Assembly: GCA_035546775.1 (NCBI GenBank)
Contig: DASZWD010000067.1
Coordinates: forward strand, 1 to 64,000
Origin: Acidimicrobiales bacterium
GTDB lineage: Bacteria > Actinomycetota > Acidimicrobiia > Acidimicrobiales > JACCXE01
Length of the DNA: 64,000 nt
Reading direction: 5' to 3'
Part shown: positions 9,195-17,683 of the stretch, piece by piece
Layout: every line of letters begins with the position of its first letter
Position numbering within the stretch: the stretch's first letter is position 1
Made by a program: the position numbers and the translations under genes
The notes under the pieces: generated by a model
What the model was told of the DNA's origin: nothing
What the model saw: only the letters and a program-made list of their open reading frames with translations
Database searches by the model: none

Positions 9195-10367
9195 TCAGTG
9201 ACCGAGGAGACCACCGACGAGGTTGTCGAGGCCGTCGACGAGCGTATTGACGGGATTGGTCGGCGGCGCCGGCTCGGTAACGGGCGGGGTGGTGACGACG
9301 GTCGAGGGCTGGGTTACCTGGACCTTGGGCGTCGTCGTCGGCACCTTCACCGTGGGCGTCGCCGGGATGTTCGGGGTCGTGTCGAGCGGCGGCAGCGCCG
9401 TCACGGCCTTGTCGACGGTGTTGGCGACGGGCACGACGACGCTGTCGATGCCAGCGAATACGGGCGGCAACGCGTGCACGCCCTGCTCGAGCGCGATCAG
9501 TCCCCACGACGCGCCTTCGGAGCGCAGCTTCAGCGCGGCGTCGACCCCCGCGTCACCGAGGTGGGCGGCGCGGGCCAACTCGGCGGCGACGACGATCTCG
9601 CCGACGGGTTGATTCTGCAGCAGCGTGAGGTCCTTGAACCCGGTGACGTCGATGACCTTGGTGACGACGTCGGCGCTGTCGTTGGCGATCTGCATCGTGA
9701 GGCCGCGGCTGCGCGCGCTCAGCGCGGCGTCGAGTTCGATGGCGGTGCCAAGGAACTTGCGGTCCCACGCGTCGGCCGGATTGATGACGAGCGGGGCCAG
9801 CGTGATGAGCGACGAACCGTTGCCGGCCACGATCGCCCGGCGCAGGCGGGTGACGCCGACCATGTCCGTCGCCGAGTGCACGACGGCGGCGCCGCGGTAG
9901 ATGTCGACCTCGAGGGTTAGGCCTTGGCGGACACGGGCGAGGCCGTTGACCTCGGCGGTGGCGGCGCGCATGGCGACGCTGATGTCGTTGCCCTGCACGA
10001 GCACGTCACCGCGGGTGATGCGGGGCAGGTGGCTCGTGATGGCGATGACCGAGCCGGCCGACGCGTACAGCGTGCCGACCGCCGTGCGCAGCGCGGCGAC
10101 GCCCTGGTTGACCGAGACGGTGTCGCCGGCCCGCAGCAGCGCGTCCGCTGCTGCGACCGGCGTTCCCCGGTGGACCGTGACCGCGGCGTCACCGGGAATG
10201 ATTCGGGCAGTGCCCGGGAAGACTTTTGGCGCCGGGGTCCCGCCGGCGACGGCGAGGCCAGCACCCACGGCTCCGACGGCGATGAGGGCCCCGACTCCCA
10301 CCACGAGGGCGCGCCGAAGTGGGCCTCGACTGAGAGCCAAAGGAAGAAGCTGAGTTGTTGCGGTCAC
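9195..10367 (-). CDS. FecR-like secreted/anchored protein
   Basis: A 390-residue protein with one N-terminal membrane helix (ALVVGVGALIAVGAVGAGLAVAGG). Its extracytoplasmic part resembles FecR repeats, in which a V-x-x-G-D pattern precedes β-strands (LLRAGDTVSVNQGVAALRT; ITRGDVLVQGNDISVAM). The C-terminus is Pro/Thr-rich (TTPPVTEPAPPTNP). FecR domains act as periplasmic sensors or regulators. The GTG start overlaps the stop of the upstream sensor kinase by 4 bp, so the two are translationally coupled and probably act in one pathway. The FecR resemblance is by pattern only. Confidence 0.65.
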   Translation of the reverse strand: MTATTQLLPLALSRGPLRRALVVGVGALIAVGAVGAGLAVAGGTPAPKVFPGTARIIPGDAAVTVHRGTPVAAADALLRAGDTVSVNQGVAALRTAVGTLYASAGSVIAITSHLPRITRGDVLVQGNDISVAMRAATAEVNGLARVRQGLTLEVDIYRGAAVVHSATDMVGVTRLRRAIVAGNGSSLITLAPLVINPADAWDRKFLGTAIELDAALSARSRGLTMQIANDSADVVTKVIDVTGFKDLTLLQNQPVGEIVVAAELARAAHLGDAGVDAALKLRSEGASWGLIALEQGVHALPPVFAGIDSVVVPVANTVDKAVTALPPLDTTPNIPATPTVKVPTTTPKVQVTQPSTVVTTPPVTEPAPPTNPVNTLVDGLDNLVGGLLGH

Positions 10368-12940
10368 TTCCTCTTTATCGGCAGGGCGGGCACGAATACT
10401 GAGAACAACGAGCCACCTTTTTCTTGGGGCTCGACCGTGACCGAGCCGCCGTGGGCCTCGGCGACCCGCTTGACCAACGCCAAACCGAGACCAAGGCCGC
10501 CGAAACTGCGCGTATCGGAGCCATCCGCCTGCGCGAAGTCCACGAAGGCGTTGGCCCGCTCCTCCGCCGACATCCCGATGCCGCGGTCGGCCACCGAGAA
10601 GACCACCCGTTTGTGGCCCGGATCATTCGCAACGCTCACGACGATGCGACCACCGTCAGGCGAGAACTTGACGGCGTTGTCGACGAGTTCGTCGAGGACC
10701 CGCGTGAGCCAGGTGCGGTCGGCGCGGATTTTGGGAATCCCGCGGCCGACCTTGCGCACGATCTGATGCTTGCCGTCGACGGTGTGGGTCCAACGGGCCA
10801 CGACGTCGTTGACGAGTTCCTTCGGGTCGAGGTCCTCAGGGCGCAGCATGACGCGGCCCGCGGCGGTCGAAGCGAAGAACTCGAGCATCTCGACGATGCG
10901 CTCGAGCCGCTTGGCCGAGTCGAGGATCTCGGTCTGGAGCGTCTTCTGTTGCTCGGGCGTCATGTTGCGCCGCGTAAGCAGCTGACTGAAGCCGATCACG
11001 CCCGCCAGCGGCGTGCGCAGCTCGTGTCCGACATGGGACAGGAACTCGGTCTTCATGCGGTCGACCTCGCGTTCACGCGTCAGGTCGCGCAGCACGAACA
11101 CCCCGCCGACGAGGTCGGCCGAGCGGCCGCGCAGCGCGCCGCCCGACACGATGACGGGCACGGCTTTGCCCTCGCGAGGCGTGAGGGTCGCCACCGCCGT
11201 CCACCGGCGCGCCATCGGCTGGCGCAGACGCGGCGAGAGATCTTGGCCCTCGTCGCTGACGAGGCGCACCACGTCAGTCGCCGGCCGGCCTCGCGCCGTG
11301 GCGGCGTTGACGCCCATGAGCTCCTCCGCCGCGGCGTTGAAGTCCGTGACGCGTCCACGCGCGTCGACGGCGACGAGCGCCTCGCCCATGCCGGCGACGA
11401 TGGCCTCGAGCCGGTTGCGCAGCCGCGCTTCTTCTTCGGCGGCGTGGCGCAGCGCGTCGGTTTGCTGCTGGAGGGAGCCGGCCATGGCGTCGAAAGTCGA
11501 GCCGAGCACGCCAACTTCGTCGGTGGTGTCGAGCCCGGCGCGCGCCGACAGGTCGCCGCCCTGAATGGCGGCGGCGGCCACGGTGAGGCGACGCACGCGT
11601 GCCCCGATGCGTTCACCGACGAAGGCGGCGAGCAGCAGCGACAGGAGCGTGCCGCCCAGCGCGATCACGAACAGCGTCTTGAACAGCGAGTCGCGGGTGT
11701 TGTCGACGATCGTCGTGGGCGTCGAGGCCACCAGCACCATGAGCGGCGTGCCGCCGGTGTCGGTGACGGGCCGGTCGGCGAAGAACAGCCCGTCGAAGGT
11801 GGCCGACTTCGGCAGGCCGGTCGCCAGCACCTCGCGACTCAGGGCGCGCGAGCGGGTGCCCGTCGGAAACTCCGGCGTCGACGCCAGGCGCTCGGTGCGG
11901 GTGACGAGCGCGAGGTGCAGCCGCGGGTCGTAGATGGAGCGGCCGTTGAGATAGCCGTCGTCGAGTGGGAAGGCGGCCACGACCGTGCCGAGCACTGTCT
12001 GGCCCCCGGTCGGTGTCTCGGCCGCGACCGGCTTGACGCCCAGCGCGATCGCCTCGTGGTTGACCACTGCGATCGTGTCGACCTCGACGCTGCGGGTGAC
12101 GGCTTCGTTGACGGCCTGGGAGCCGGCGATGGGCACGAGCGACGCCGGGTCGAGGCCCGTCGCCCCGAGCACGACGCCCGACGTCGAGTAGTAGGCGATC
12201 GGGATGTTGGAGAGGAACTTCTGGGACAGCTCAGCGAGGTCCTGGTCGAGCCGGCTGCTACGCACCGGGTTGGCGGCGAGCTCGAACAGCAGACTGCCGC
12301 GGCTGGTGGCGAGTGACTGCCCGACGAGGCGCGCCCCGCGCAGGGCGAAGTCGTGCTGGGTGTTGAGCAGGTCGACTTCGGTCTTGGCTTGGGCGTCAAG
12401 GCGCACGATCGCTTCGTGTTCGACGGTCGACGACAGCACCGACGACAGCGCCAGCGACAGGACCAACACCATGATCAGCAACACGCCGGCGGCCGACGCC
12501 GCCACCCGGGCAGCCAGCGAGCGGCGGCTCGCCATGATCACGGCCGCCAGCACGAGGACCGAGCCGACGATCAGCGCGCCGTCGCCCGGCGCCTTGTTGT
12601 CGAGCGAATGGCCGTAGATGGCGAGGGCGATGGCGGCGGCGGCGACCCAGAGCAGGCGGCGGGTGACGCCTCGCTCCTCCCACCAGAACGATCCGACGGT
12701 GACGACCACGATGCCGAGGCCGCGCAGCACCGAGATCTCGCCGGAGGCCCCGTGCACGACGAGCGAGCCGCGCAGGAACGCGGCGGCCGCCAGCAGGCTG
12801 AACCCGACACCGAGGGGGGCCCGCACCCAGTTCGGGCGGACTACGACTTCGCCACGCAATAGCGCCATCGCCAGGCCGGCCGCTGCGGCCAAGAAGGCCA
12901 CGAACTCGGCCGCAAAGGTGAATTGTGCGCTCGTCGACAT
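10364..12940 (-). CDS. Large HAMP-PAS sensor histidine kinase
   Basis: An 858-residue membrane sensor kinase. The first ~160 residues hold five or six membrane helices, an added module beyond the usual pair. A further helix begins an extracytoplasmic sensor of about 250 residues; then come a membrane helix, HAMP (GERIGARVRRLTVAAAAI), a PAS domain (VDARGRVTDFNAAAEELMG), HisKA with the phosphoaccepting His639 in S-H-V-G-H-E-L-R-T-P, and an ATPase domain with an N box (ELVDNAVKFSP), DRGIGM and GLGLGL. The ATG at 12940 opens the first helix. No response regulator is adjacent; the FecR-like gene follows by overlap. It could partner the RegX3-like regulator at 40215-40919, but nothing here proves that. 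Confidence 0.92.
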   Translation of the reverse strand: MSTSAQFTFAAEFVAFLAAAAGLAMALLRGEVVVRPNWVRAPLGVGFSLLAAAAFLRGSLVVHGASGEISVLRGLGIVVVTVGSFWWEERGVTRRLLWVAAAAIALAIYGHSLDNKAPGDGALIVGSVLVLAAVIMASRRSLAARVAASAAGVLLIMVLVLSLALSSVLSSTVEHEAIVRLDAQAKTEVDLLNTQHDFALRGARLVGQSLATSRGSLLFELAANPVRSSRLDQDLAELSQKFLSNIPIAYYSTSGVVLGATGLDPASLVPIAGSQAVNEAVTRSVEVDTIAVVNHEAIALGVKPVAAETPTGGQTVLGTVVAAFPLDDGYLNGRSIYDPRLHLALVTRTERLASTPEFPTGTRSRALSREVLATGLPKSATFDGLFFADRPVTDTGGTPLMVLVASTPTTIVDNTRDSLFKTLFVIALGGTLLSLLLAAFVGERIGARVRRLTVAAAAIQGGDLSARAGLDTTDEVGVLGSTFDAMAGSLQQQTDALRHAAEEEARLRNRLEAIVAGMGEALVAVDARGRVTDFNAAAEELMGVNAATARGRPATDVVRLVSDEGQDLSPRLRQPMARRWTAVATLTPREGKAVPVIVSGGALRGRSADLVGGVFVLRDLTREREVDRMKTEFLSHVGHELRTPLAGVIGFSQLLTRRNMTPEQQKTLQTEILDSAKRLERIVEMLEFFASTAAGRVMLRPEDLDPKELVNDVVARWTHTVDGKHQIVRKVGRGIPKIRADRTWLTRVLDELVDNAVKFSPDGGRIVVSVANDPGHKRVVFSVADRGIGMSAEERANAFVDFAQADGSDTRSFGGLGLGLALVKRVAEAHGGSVTVEPQEKGGSLFSVFVPALPIKRK

Positions 12941-13045
12941 GGGTGTTTGGCCGCCGAACCTGCCCCGGCGGAACAGTTTGGGTTGATTGCCCCGTTCCCC
13001 GCCATGACCCACGAGGGCCAATCCGGCATAGTCCGAATTAACTAG

Positions 13046-14185
13046 TTACTTCGGCAGCGCCTCGCCTCCGTTCGCCCGCAGCGCCGCCAGGGCGTCGGAC
13101 AACGTTGTCACTTGCACGACCTTGAGGTGCTTGCCGGCGTGGGCCTTGGCGGTGGCGAATTCTCCGGGAGGCACGAGGAACAGCGTCGCGCCGGAATGGC
13201 GCGCCGCCGCGGTTTTCTGCACGACGCCGCCCACGTCGCCGACGGTGCCGTCGAGGTCGATCGTGCCCGTGACCGCGACGTTGCGCCCGCCGGTCAGTTC
13301 GCCGGGCGTCAACTCGTCGATCAGCGCCAGGGTGAAGGCCAGGCCCGCCGACGGACCGCCGACGCCGCTCGTGTCGATCGACACCGGGAACGGCAGGTCG
13401 AACTTGTGGTCCTTGGTGGCGAGCGACACGCCGAGGCACGGCACCGCTCCCGACACCACCGCGATCGAACACGAGGTCTCGGTGCGGCTGCCGAGGCGGA
13501 TCACCGGATGGGTGACCGACTTGTCCGCCTTGGTGACGGTAAGGGTGACGTTGTCGCCCGACTTGTGACGCTGCAACGCGCTGATGGCGTCGGAGGCCAG
13601 CGCGGTGGGCGTGCTGTCGACGGCGGTGATGACGTCGCCGGCCGCCAGCTGGCCCGTCGCCGGCACCTGGCCCGACGACAGCGCCCCGATAAGCGCCCCG
13701 GCACCGTGTTCGGGCACGGGGTAGTTGAGCGTGCGCAGCGCCAGGACGACGGCGTTCTCCTTCGAATCGTCCATGTCCTGGGTGGCCTGCTGGTTGTACT
13801 GCTGCTTGCTCGACGTCCCGTAGATCTCCTTGCGCGAGATCACCTCGATGTCGGGGTCGAAGTAGTCGCGCACGAGGTCGAAGGGACGCACCACGGACTG
13901 GAGCGACACCGTCATCAGCAGGAAGCTCGCCTTGGGCTTGTGCTCGTACTGCGCCGGCACCTTGAGCAGCGGGTTGATCGGCGACGCGCCGCCGGGGGCG
14001 AGCTCGACGTAGGGCAACTCGATGGTGCTCACGACGAGCAGGACGAGTCCGAGCGCGATGATCGGCAGGCCGGCGAGGGTCCACCAGCTCTTCTTCGGGC
14101 GCTCGGGCGGCGACCAGCTGAGCGGTCCTGGCACTACCCTCCCGGGCGTGTCGCGCGGTGCGCTTGTGCTCGTAGAGGTGGCCAT
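13046..14185 (-). CDS. YlbL-type PDZ/S16 serine protease
   Basis: A 379-residue membrane protease of the Lon-like (S16) family with a PDZ domain, equivalent to actinobacterial YlbL. One N-terminal helix (LAGLPIIALGLVLLVVSTIEL) anchors it with the rest outside. The PDZ part (GQLAAGDVITAVDSTPTAL) precedes a Lon proteolytic domain with Ser279 in G-G-P-S-A-G-L and Lys324 in V-V-Q-K-T. Unlike Lon it has no ATPase, so it probably trims membrane or secreted substrates. The ATG at 14185 was chosen because it gives a standard short cytoplasmic tail. It diverges from the next gene with 54 bp between starts. Confidence 0.92.
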   Translation of the reverse strand: MATSTSTSAPRDTPGRVVPGPLSWSPPERPKKSWWTLAGLPIIALGLVLLVVSTIELPYVELAPGGASPINPLLKVPAQYEHKPKASFLLMTVSLQSVVRPFDLVRDYFDPDIEVISRKEIYGTSSKQQYNQQATQDMDDSKENAVVLALRTLNYPVPEHGAGALIGALSSGQVPATGQLAAGDVITAVDSTPTALASDAISALQRHKSGDNVTLTVTKADKSVTHPVIRLGSRTETSCSIAVVSGAVPCLGVSLATKDHKFDLPFPVSIDTSGVGGPSAGLAFTLALIDELTPGELTGGRNVAVTGTIDLDGTVGDVGGVVQKTAAARHSGATLFLVPPGEFATAKAHAGKHLKVVQVTTLSDALAALRANGGEALPK

Positions 14186-14239
14186 GGGTCGCCCAAAGAC
14201 TGCCACGTCGCCGCGCGCGGATGGAATCGGGAACGAGCT

Positions 14240-15076
14240 GTGAGTAACGAACACGACGATCTCTTCGACGACCTCCAGGTGTCGTGGCTGCGCGAGGCCG
14301 ACCTGCTCGACGACTGGCACGACGCGCCGCCAGACCCCTATCCGGTGCCGGCCGGGAGCGAAGTCGCCGACGCGGTGGACGCCTTCGAGGTCGTCGAAAC
14401 TGCGGCCGCCGTCGAGGCACCACCCGCCCAGACGACTGAGGACCAGACGCCGCCAGCACCGGCGCCGCAGCCCGATCCGGTGCCGATTCCGCAACCCGAT
14501 CCGGTGCCCGTCCCCCCGCCCGAGCCGGTGCCGGTCCCCGAGCCCGATCCCGTGCCCCTGCCGCCCAACGAGCCCGTACCGGCGCCGCCGTCGAGCGCGT
14601 TCGAGACACCCGAACCGGTCACGATGTTCCAGCCGGAGTTCGGAGCCATCGTCGAGCCCGCGCCCGTACCGGAGCCCGAACCGGTGGCGAGGGTGTACGA
14701 GCCGCCTCCGGTCTACGAACCGCCGGCACCGGCGCCCGAGCCGGTGGCGGAGGCGCCGGCGTGGGAAACCGACTTCGACGACTACGACGACTTCGACGCC
14801 ATGGTCGCGGGCGAGGCCTTCGCCGACGACACCGCGGCTTACGCGCCCGATGCTCCGCAGTGGGACTTCGAGCCCGAACCCCAACCCGTCATCACACCGA
14901 CGCGGGCGCCGGTACCGCGACGCCCGCGCGCGCCGCGCGCACCGATGGGCGCGCACAAGTCGCGATCACTGGTGGCGCTGGTGTCGCTCTCGGCGATGCT
15001 CGGCATCGCGCTCAGCGCGGCGGTGATCGCGCTGATCTTCGCCGCGACGATCGTCATCCAGCACGCGCTCGGCTAG
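14240..15076 (+). CDS. Pro/Glu-repeat protein with C-terminal helix
   Basis: A 278-residue protein with an acidic N-terminus (HDDLFDDLQVSWLREADLLDDW) and a long central region of repeated P-V-P-x-P-E-P units. A basic patch (RRPRAPRAPMGAHKSR) is followed by one hydrophobic C-terminal helix (LVALVSLSAMLGIALSAAVIALIF). It looks tail-anchored with the Pro-rich rod in the cytoplasm, but the opposite topology cannot be excluded. I do not recognise a family. The GTG at 14240 starts a frame that is open well upstream, so the start rests on composition. Its stop lies 4 bp from that of the convergent sortase gene. Confidence 0.65.
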   Translation: MSNEHDDLFDDLQVSWLREADLLDDWHDAPPDPYPVPAGSEVADAVDAFEVVETAAAVEAPPAQTTEDQTPPAPAPQPDPVPIPQPDPVPVPPPEPVPVPEPDPVPLPPNEPVPAPPSSAFETPEPVTMFQPEFGAIVEPAPVPEPEPVARVYEPPPVYEPPAPAPEPVAEAPAWETDFDDYDDFDAMVAGEAFADDTAAYAPDAPQWDFEPEPQPVITPTRAPVPRRPRAPRAPMGAHKSRSLVALVSLSAMLGIALSAAVIALIFAATIVIQHALG

Positions 15077-15079
15077 GGG

Positions 15080-15715
15080 TTACTCGGCGACGGAGTCGAC
15101 GAGGGCGAGGTGCACCACGTAGCGCTGCTTCGCCGAGTGCGGCGGGTGGCAGGCGAACAGGGTCCCTGTCGCCGTGTCGGTCTGGTCGACGATCGACAGG
15201 TTGTTCGGGAACACGACTTCAGAGCCCGTCACGCTGTACGTCGACTTCACGCCGTTGATGTGGAAGATGACCAGGTCGCCCGGCACGAGTTCGTTGATGC
15301 GCAGGAACGGGTGCGTGTGCGTGACGCGGTGGCCGGCGAACACCGTGTTGCCGACTTCGCCCGGCATGGCCGTACCCGGCCAGTGGCTCGGGCCTTGGTC
15401 GATGTTGCGCAGCGAGATGCCGTGGAAGATCGGGTGCACGAGGCCGATCTTGGGAATCTCGATCGTGCCGATCCGGACAATCGGCTCAGCGGCGTACGCG
15501 TTGGCCGGTGCCGAAACCGGCCGCGACGGGCGCGTCACCGCGACGGGTGCGGTGGTCGTCGTCGGGGGCTCGGTGGTGCTCGTCGTGGTCGGGACCGCCG
15601 ACGCGAGCAGCGGGCTGTCGGCGAACTTCTCCTGCCGCTGGATGACGGCGGCGCCGAACAGCGACAGCGCCATCCCGGCGACGAGCACGATGATCAGGCG
15701 CTTCGTGCTTCCCAC
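15080..15715 (-). CDS. Sortase, class E-like
   Basis: A 211-residue sortase that cuts a C-terminal sorting signal and attaches proteins to the cell wall. It has one N-terminal helix, a Thr/Pro linker and a sortase fold starting at IGTIEIPKIGLVHPI. The catalytic set is intact: His129 in A-G-H-R, Cys189 in T-L-F-A-C-H-P-P and Arg198 in K-Q-R-Y. The C-H-P-P-x-S-A-x-Q-R context fits actinobacterial class E, which favours LAXTG. Two LAXTG-like substrates are encoded at 29297-30667 and 30664-31662. The GTG at 15715 lies only 15 bp from the divergent HEAT gene start, suggesting leaderless or overlapping promoters. Confidence 0.88.
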   Translation of the reverse strand: MGSTKRLIIVLVAGMALSLFGAAVIQRQEKFADSPLLASAVPTTTSTTEPPTTTTAPVAVTRPSRPVSAPANAYAAEPIVRIGTIEIPKIGLVHPIFHGISLRNIDQGPSHWPGTAMPGEVGNTVFAGHRVTHTHPFLRINELVPGDLVIFHINGVKSTYSVTGSEVVFPNNLSIVDQTDTATGTLFACHPPHSAKQRYVVHLALVDSVAE

Positions 15716-15730
15716 AGACAACAGTGTTCT

Positions 15731-16357
15731 ATGTCCAGCGGCGAAACTCCTGCTTCGGCGCCCCGCCGGCGCGCCGCCGCCCTGGCCGGCCACACCGGCG
15801 ACGCCGACGCGGCGCGGGCGTTGCTCGACGACGCCGACCCGGCGGTGCGGGCCACGGCGTACGCCGCGCTGGACCGGCTCGGCGCCCTCGACGGCGCGTT
15901 GCTGCTGCGGGCGCTCAGCGACGCGCACCCCGACGTGCGCCGGCGCGCCGCGACGCTGGCGGCGCGGACCACCGCCGGGGCGGAGGTCGCCGACGCGCTG
16001 CTGGAGTTGCTCGGCGACGACGAGTCGCTGGTAGCCGAGGCCGCGGCGTGGGCCCTGGGAGAATGGGAGGCGGACAACCCGCGCCTCGACGACACCATCG
16101 CCGCCCTGCGCACCATGACGACGAGTCACGAAGAGCCGCTGTGCCGCGAGGCCGCTGTCGCCGCCCTCGGCGCCATCGGCGACGCCCGCGGCCTCGACGC
16201 CATCCTCATCGCCTGCAGCGACAAGCCGGCCGTGCGCCGCCGCGCCGTGCTCGCCCTCGCGCCCTTCGAGGGCGACGCCGTCGAAGCTGCCATCGACCGC
16301 GCCCTCACCGACCGCGACTGGCAGGTCCGCCAGGCCGCCGAAGACCTCCGCCGCTAA
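15731..16357 (+). CDS. HEAT-repeat protein
   Basis: A 208-residue soluble protein made of about six HEAT/PBS-lyase-like repeats. Each is two helices with an x-D-x-x-V-R-x-x-A-A pattern (DPAVRATAYAAL, HPDVRRRAATLA, KPAVRRRAVLAL, DWQVRQAAEDL). Such solenoids serve as protein-binding scaffolds. No catalytic residues are evident. It diverges from the sortase gene and converges on mreB with a 48-bp perfect hairpin between. Confidence 0.85.
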   Translation: MSSGETPASAPRRRAAALAGHTGDADAARALLDDADPAVRATAYAALDRLGALDGALLLRALSDAHPDVRRRAATLAARTTAGAEVADALLELLGDDESLVAEAAAWALGEWEADNPRLDDTIAALRTMTTSHEEPLCREAAVAALGAIGDARGLDAILIACSDKPAVRRRAVLALAPFEGDAVEAAIDRALTDRDWQVRQAAEDLRR

Positions 16358-16358
16358 C

Positions 16359-16406
16359 CCGTGTGCGGAGTTGCTCCAGGCAAAGCCGGAGCAACTCCGC
16401 ACACGG
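16359..16406. terminator. Two-way terminator palindrome
   Basis: A perfect 19-bp inverted repeat (arms starting CCGTGTGCGGAG) with a further GGC/GCC pair and an AAA loop. It begins 2 bp after the HEAT-gene stop and ends 14 bp before the mreB stop. The position between convergent genes suggests termination in both directions, though no T-tract is present. Confidence 0.75.
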
Positions 16407-16420
16407 CAGTCGGGCTCGAC

Positions 16421-17431
16421 CTAGCGGTCGGCGCCCATGAACATCACTCGCAAGGACTCGAAGGATTCAAGGCACTTCCCGGCGCCGAGCACGACGCACT
16501 CGAGCGGGGCGTCGACGAGGTGCACCGGAATCTGGGCTTCCACTGCGATGCGCTTGTCGAGGCCGTGCAGCATGCCGCCGCCGCCGACGAGGTGAATGCC
16601 CTGCTCGATGAGGTCTTGGGCCAACTCGGGCGGCGCCTGCGCCAGGCACTGCAGCACCGACTCGGTCATGGCCTTTACGTTCTCTTCGATCGCCTCGCGC
16701 ACGACTTCGGGCGTGAGGATCACGGTCTTGGGCAGACCGGACATGAGGTCACGCCCGCTCACCTCGACGCCGGGCGGTAGCCCTTCGACTTCGGGGAAGG
16801 CGTTGCCCACCGACATCTTGATCTCTTCGGCCGTGCGCTCCCCGATGGCGATGCCGAACTCACGGCGCACATAGGACTGGATCGACGCGTCGATGTCGAA
16901 GCTGCCCACGCGCACCGCGTTCAACGCCACCACGCCGCCGAGCGAGATGACGGCGGTCTCCGACGTACCACCGCCGACGTCGACGACCATGTTGCCCAGC
17001 GGCTCGTGGATCGGGAGGCCGGCGCCGATCGCCGCTGCCATCGGTTGTTCGATCAGGAACGCGGCGGCGGCGCCGGCGCGGCGCGCCGCTTCCTCGACGG
17101 CGCGCTTTTCGACTTCGGTGATGGCCGACGGCACGCAGATCAACACCCGCGGCCGGTTGAACCGCGACACGCCGGCGCGCTGCAACAGGAGGCGGATCAT
17201 GCGCTGGGTGATGTCGAAGTCGGTGATGGCGCCTTGGCGCAGCGGCCGGACCGCGACGATGTAGCCGGGCGTGCGCCCGATCATCTGCCAGGCCTCGCGT
17301 CCCATCGCCAGCACCTCCTGGGTGCGGCTGTTGAGGGCGATCACGCTCGGTTCGTTCAGCACGATGCCGACACCCTTCGCGTATACGAGGGTGTTGGCCG
17401 TACCGAGATCGATGGCGAGGTCTCTAGCCAG
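16421..17431 (-). CDS. mreB: MreB rod-shape actin homologue
   Basis: A 336-residue MreB, the actin-like ATPase that guides lateral wall synthesis. The phosphate-1 motif is LAIDLGTANTLVY, the phosphate-2 segment is VVDVGGGTSETAV and the adenosine motif is HLVGGGGMLHGL. Sequence homology runs upstream of the first conventional start (GTG at 17362), which would delete phosphate-1. The only plausible start before it is CTG at 17431, which gives the usual MreB N-terminus (x-A-R-D-L-A-I-D-L-G). It overlaps the stop of the small membrane gene by 8 bp, so coupling may help a weak start. Confidence 0.9.
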   Translation of the reverse strand: MARDLAIDLGTANTLVYAKGVGIVLNEPSVIALNSRTQEVLAMGREAWQMIGRTPGYIVAVRPLRQGAITDFDITQRMIRLLLQRAGVSRFNRPRVLICVPSAITEVEKRAVEEAARRAGAAAAFLIEQPMAAAIGAGLPIHEPLGNMVVDVGGGTSETAVISLGGVVALNAVRVGSFDIDASIQSYVRREFGIAIGERTAEEIKMSVGNAFPEVEGLPPGVEVSGRDLMSGLPKTVILTPEVVREAIEENVKAMTESVLQCLAQAPPELAQDLIEQGIHLVGGGGMLHGLDKRIAVEAQIPVHLVDAPLECVVLGAGKCLESFESLRVMFMGADR

Positions 17432-17618
17432 CGTCGCCGTCCCGGAAGCGGTCGGCGTCGTGCTCGCGTGCGCGGTCAGGCGCGAGCGCGTTCAGCTCGC
17501 GACGGAACGCGTCGACGCTCGTGTCGACGCTGCTCGGTTTGCGCTGCCGCAACCAGATGATCGTGCAGCCGATAGCAGTGAAGACGACGGCGAGTCCGAG
17601 GAAGAGAAGGTTGCCCAT
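17424..17618 (-). CDS. Small single-helix membrane protein
   Basis: A 64-residue protein with one N-terminal helix (LLFLGLAVVFTAIGCTIIWL) followed by a charged cytoplasmic tail with an amphipathic stretch (SVDAFRRELNALAPDR). It is directly upstream of mreB, overlapping it by 8 bp, which suggests it is made with MreB and may assist it. I do not recognise the family. The ATG at 17618 begins the helix. Confidence 0.65.
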   Translation of the reverse strand: MGNLLFLGLAVVFTAIGCTIIWLRQRKPSSVDTSVDAFRRELNALAPDRAREHDADRFRDGDAG

Positions 17619-17683
17619 GAGTCGGTTTCCAGCGTAGGCGGGGCGATGCCTACGGTGAGTATGCCGCCGGTAACCTCGACGCC

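Noticed and set aside
10424-12316. A 630-codon open frame on the plus strand
   Set aside because: Antisense to the sensor kinase, whose domains are complete.
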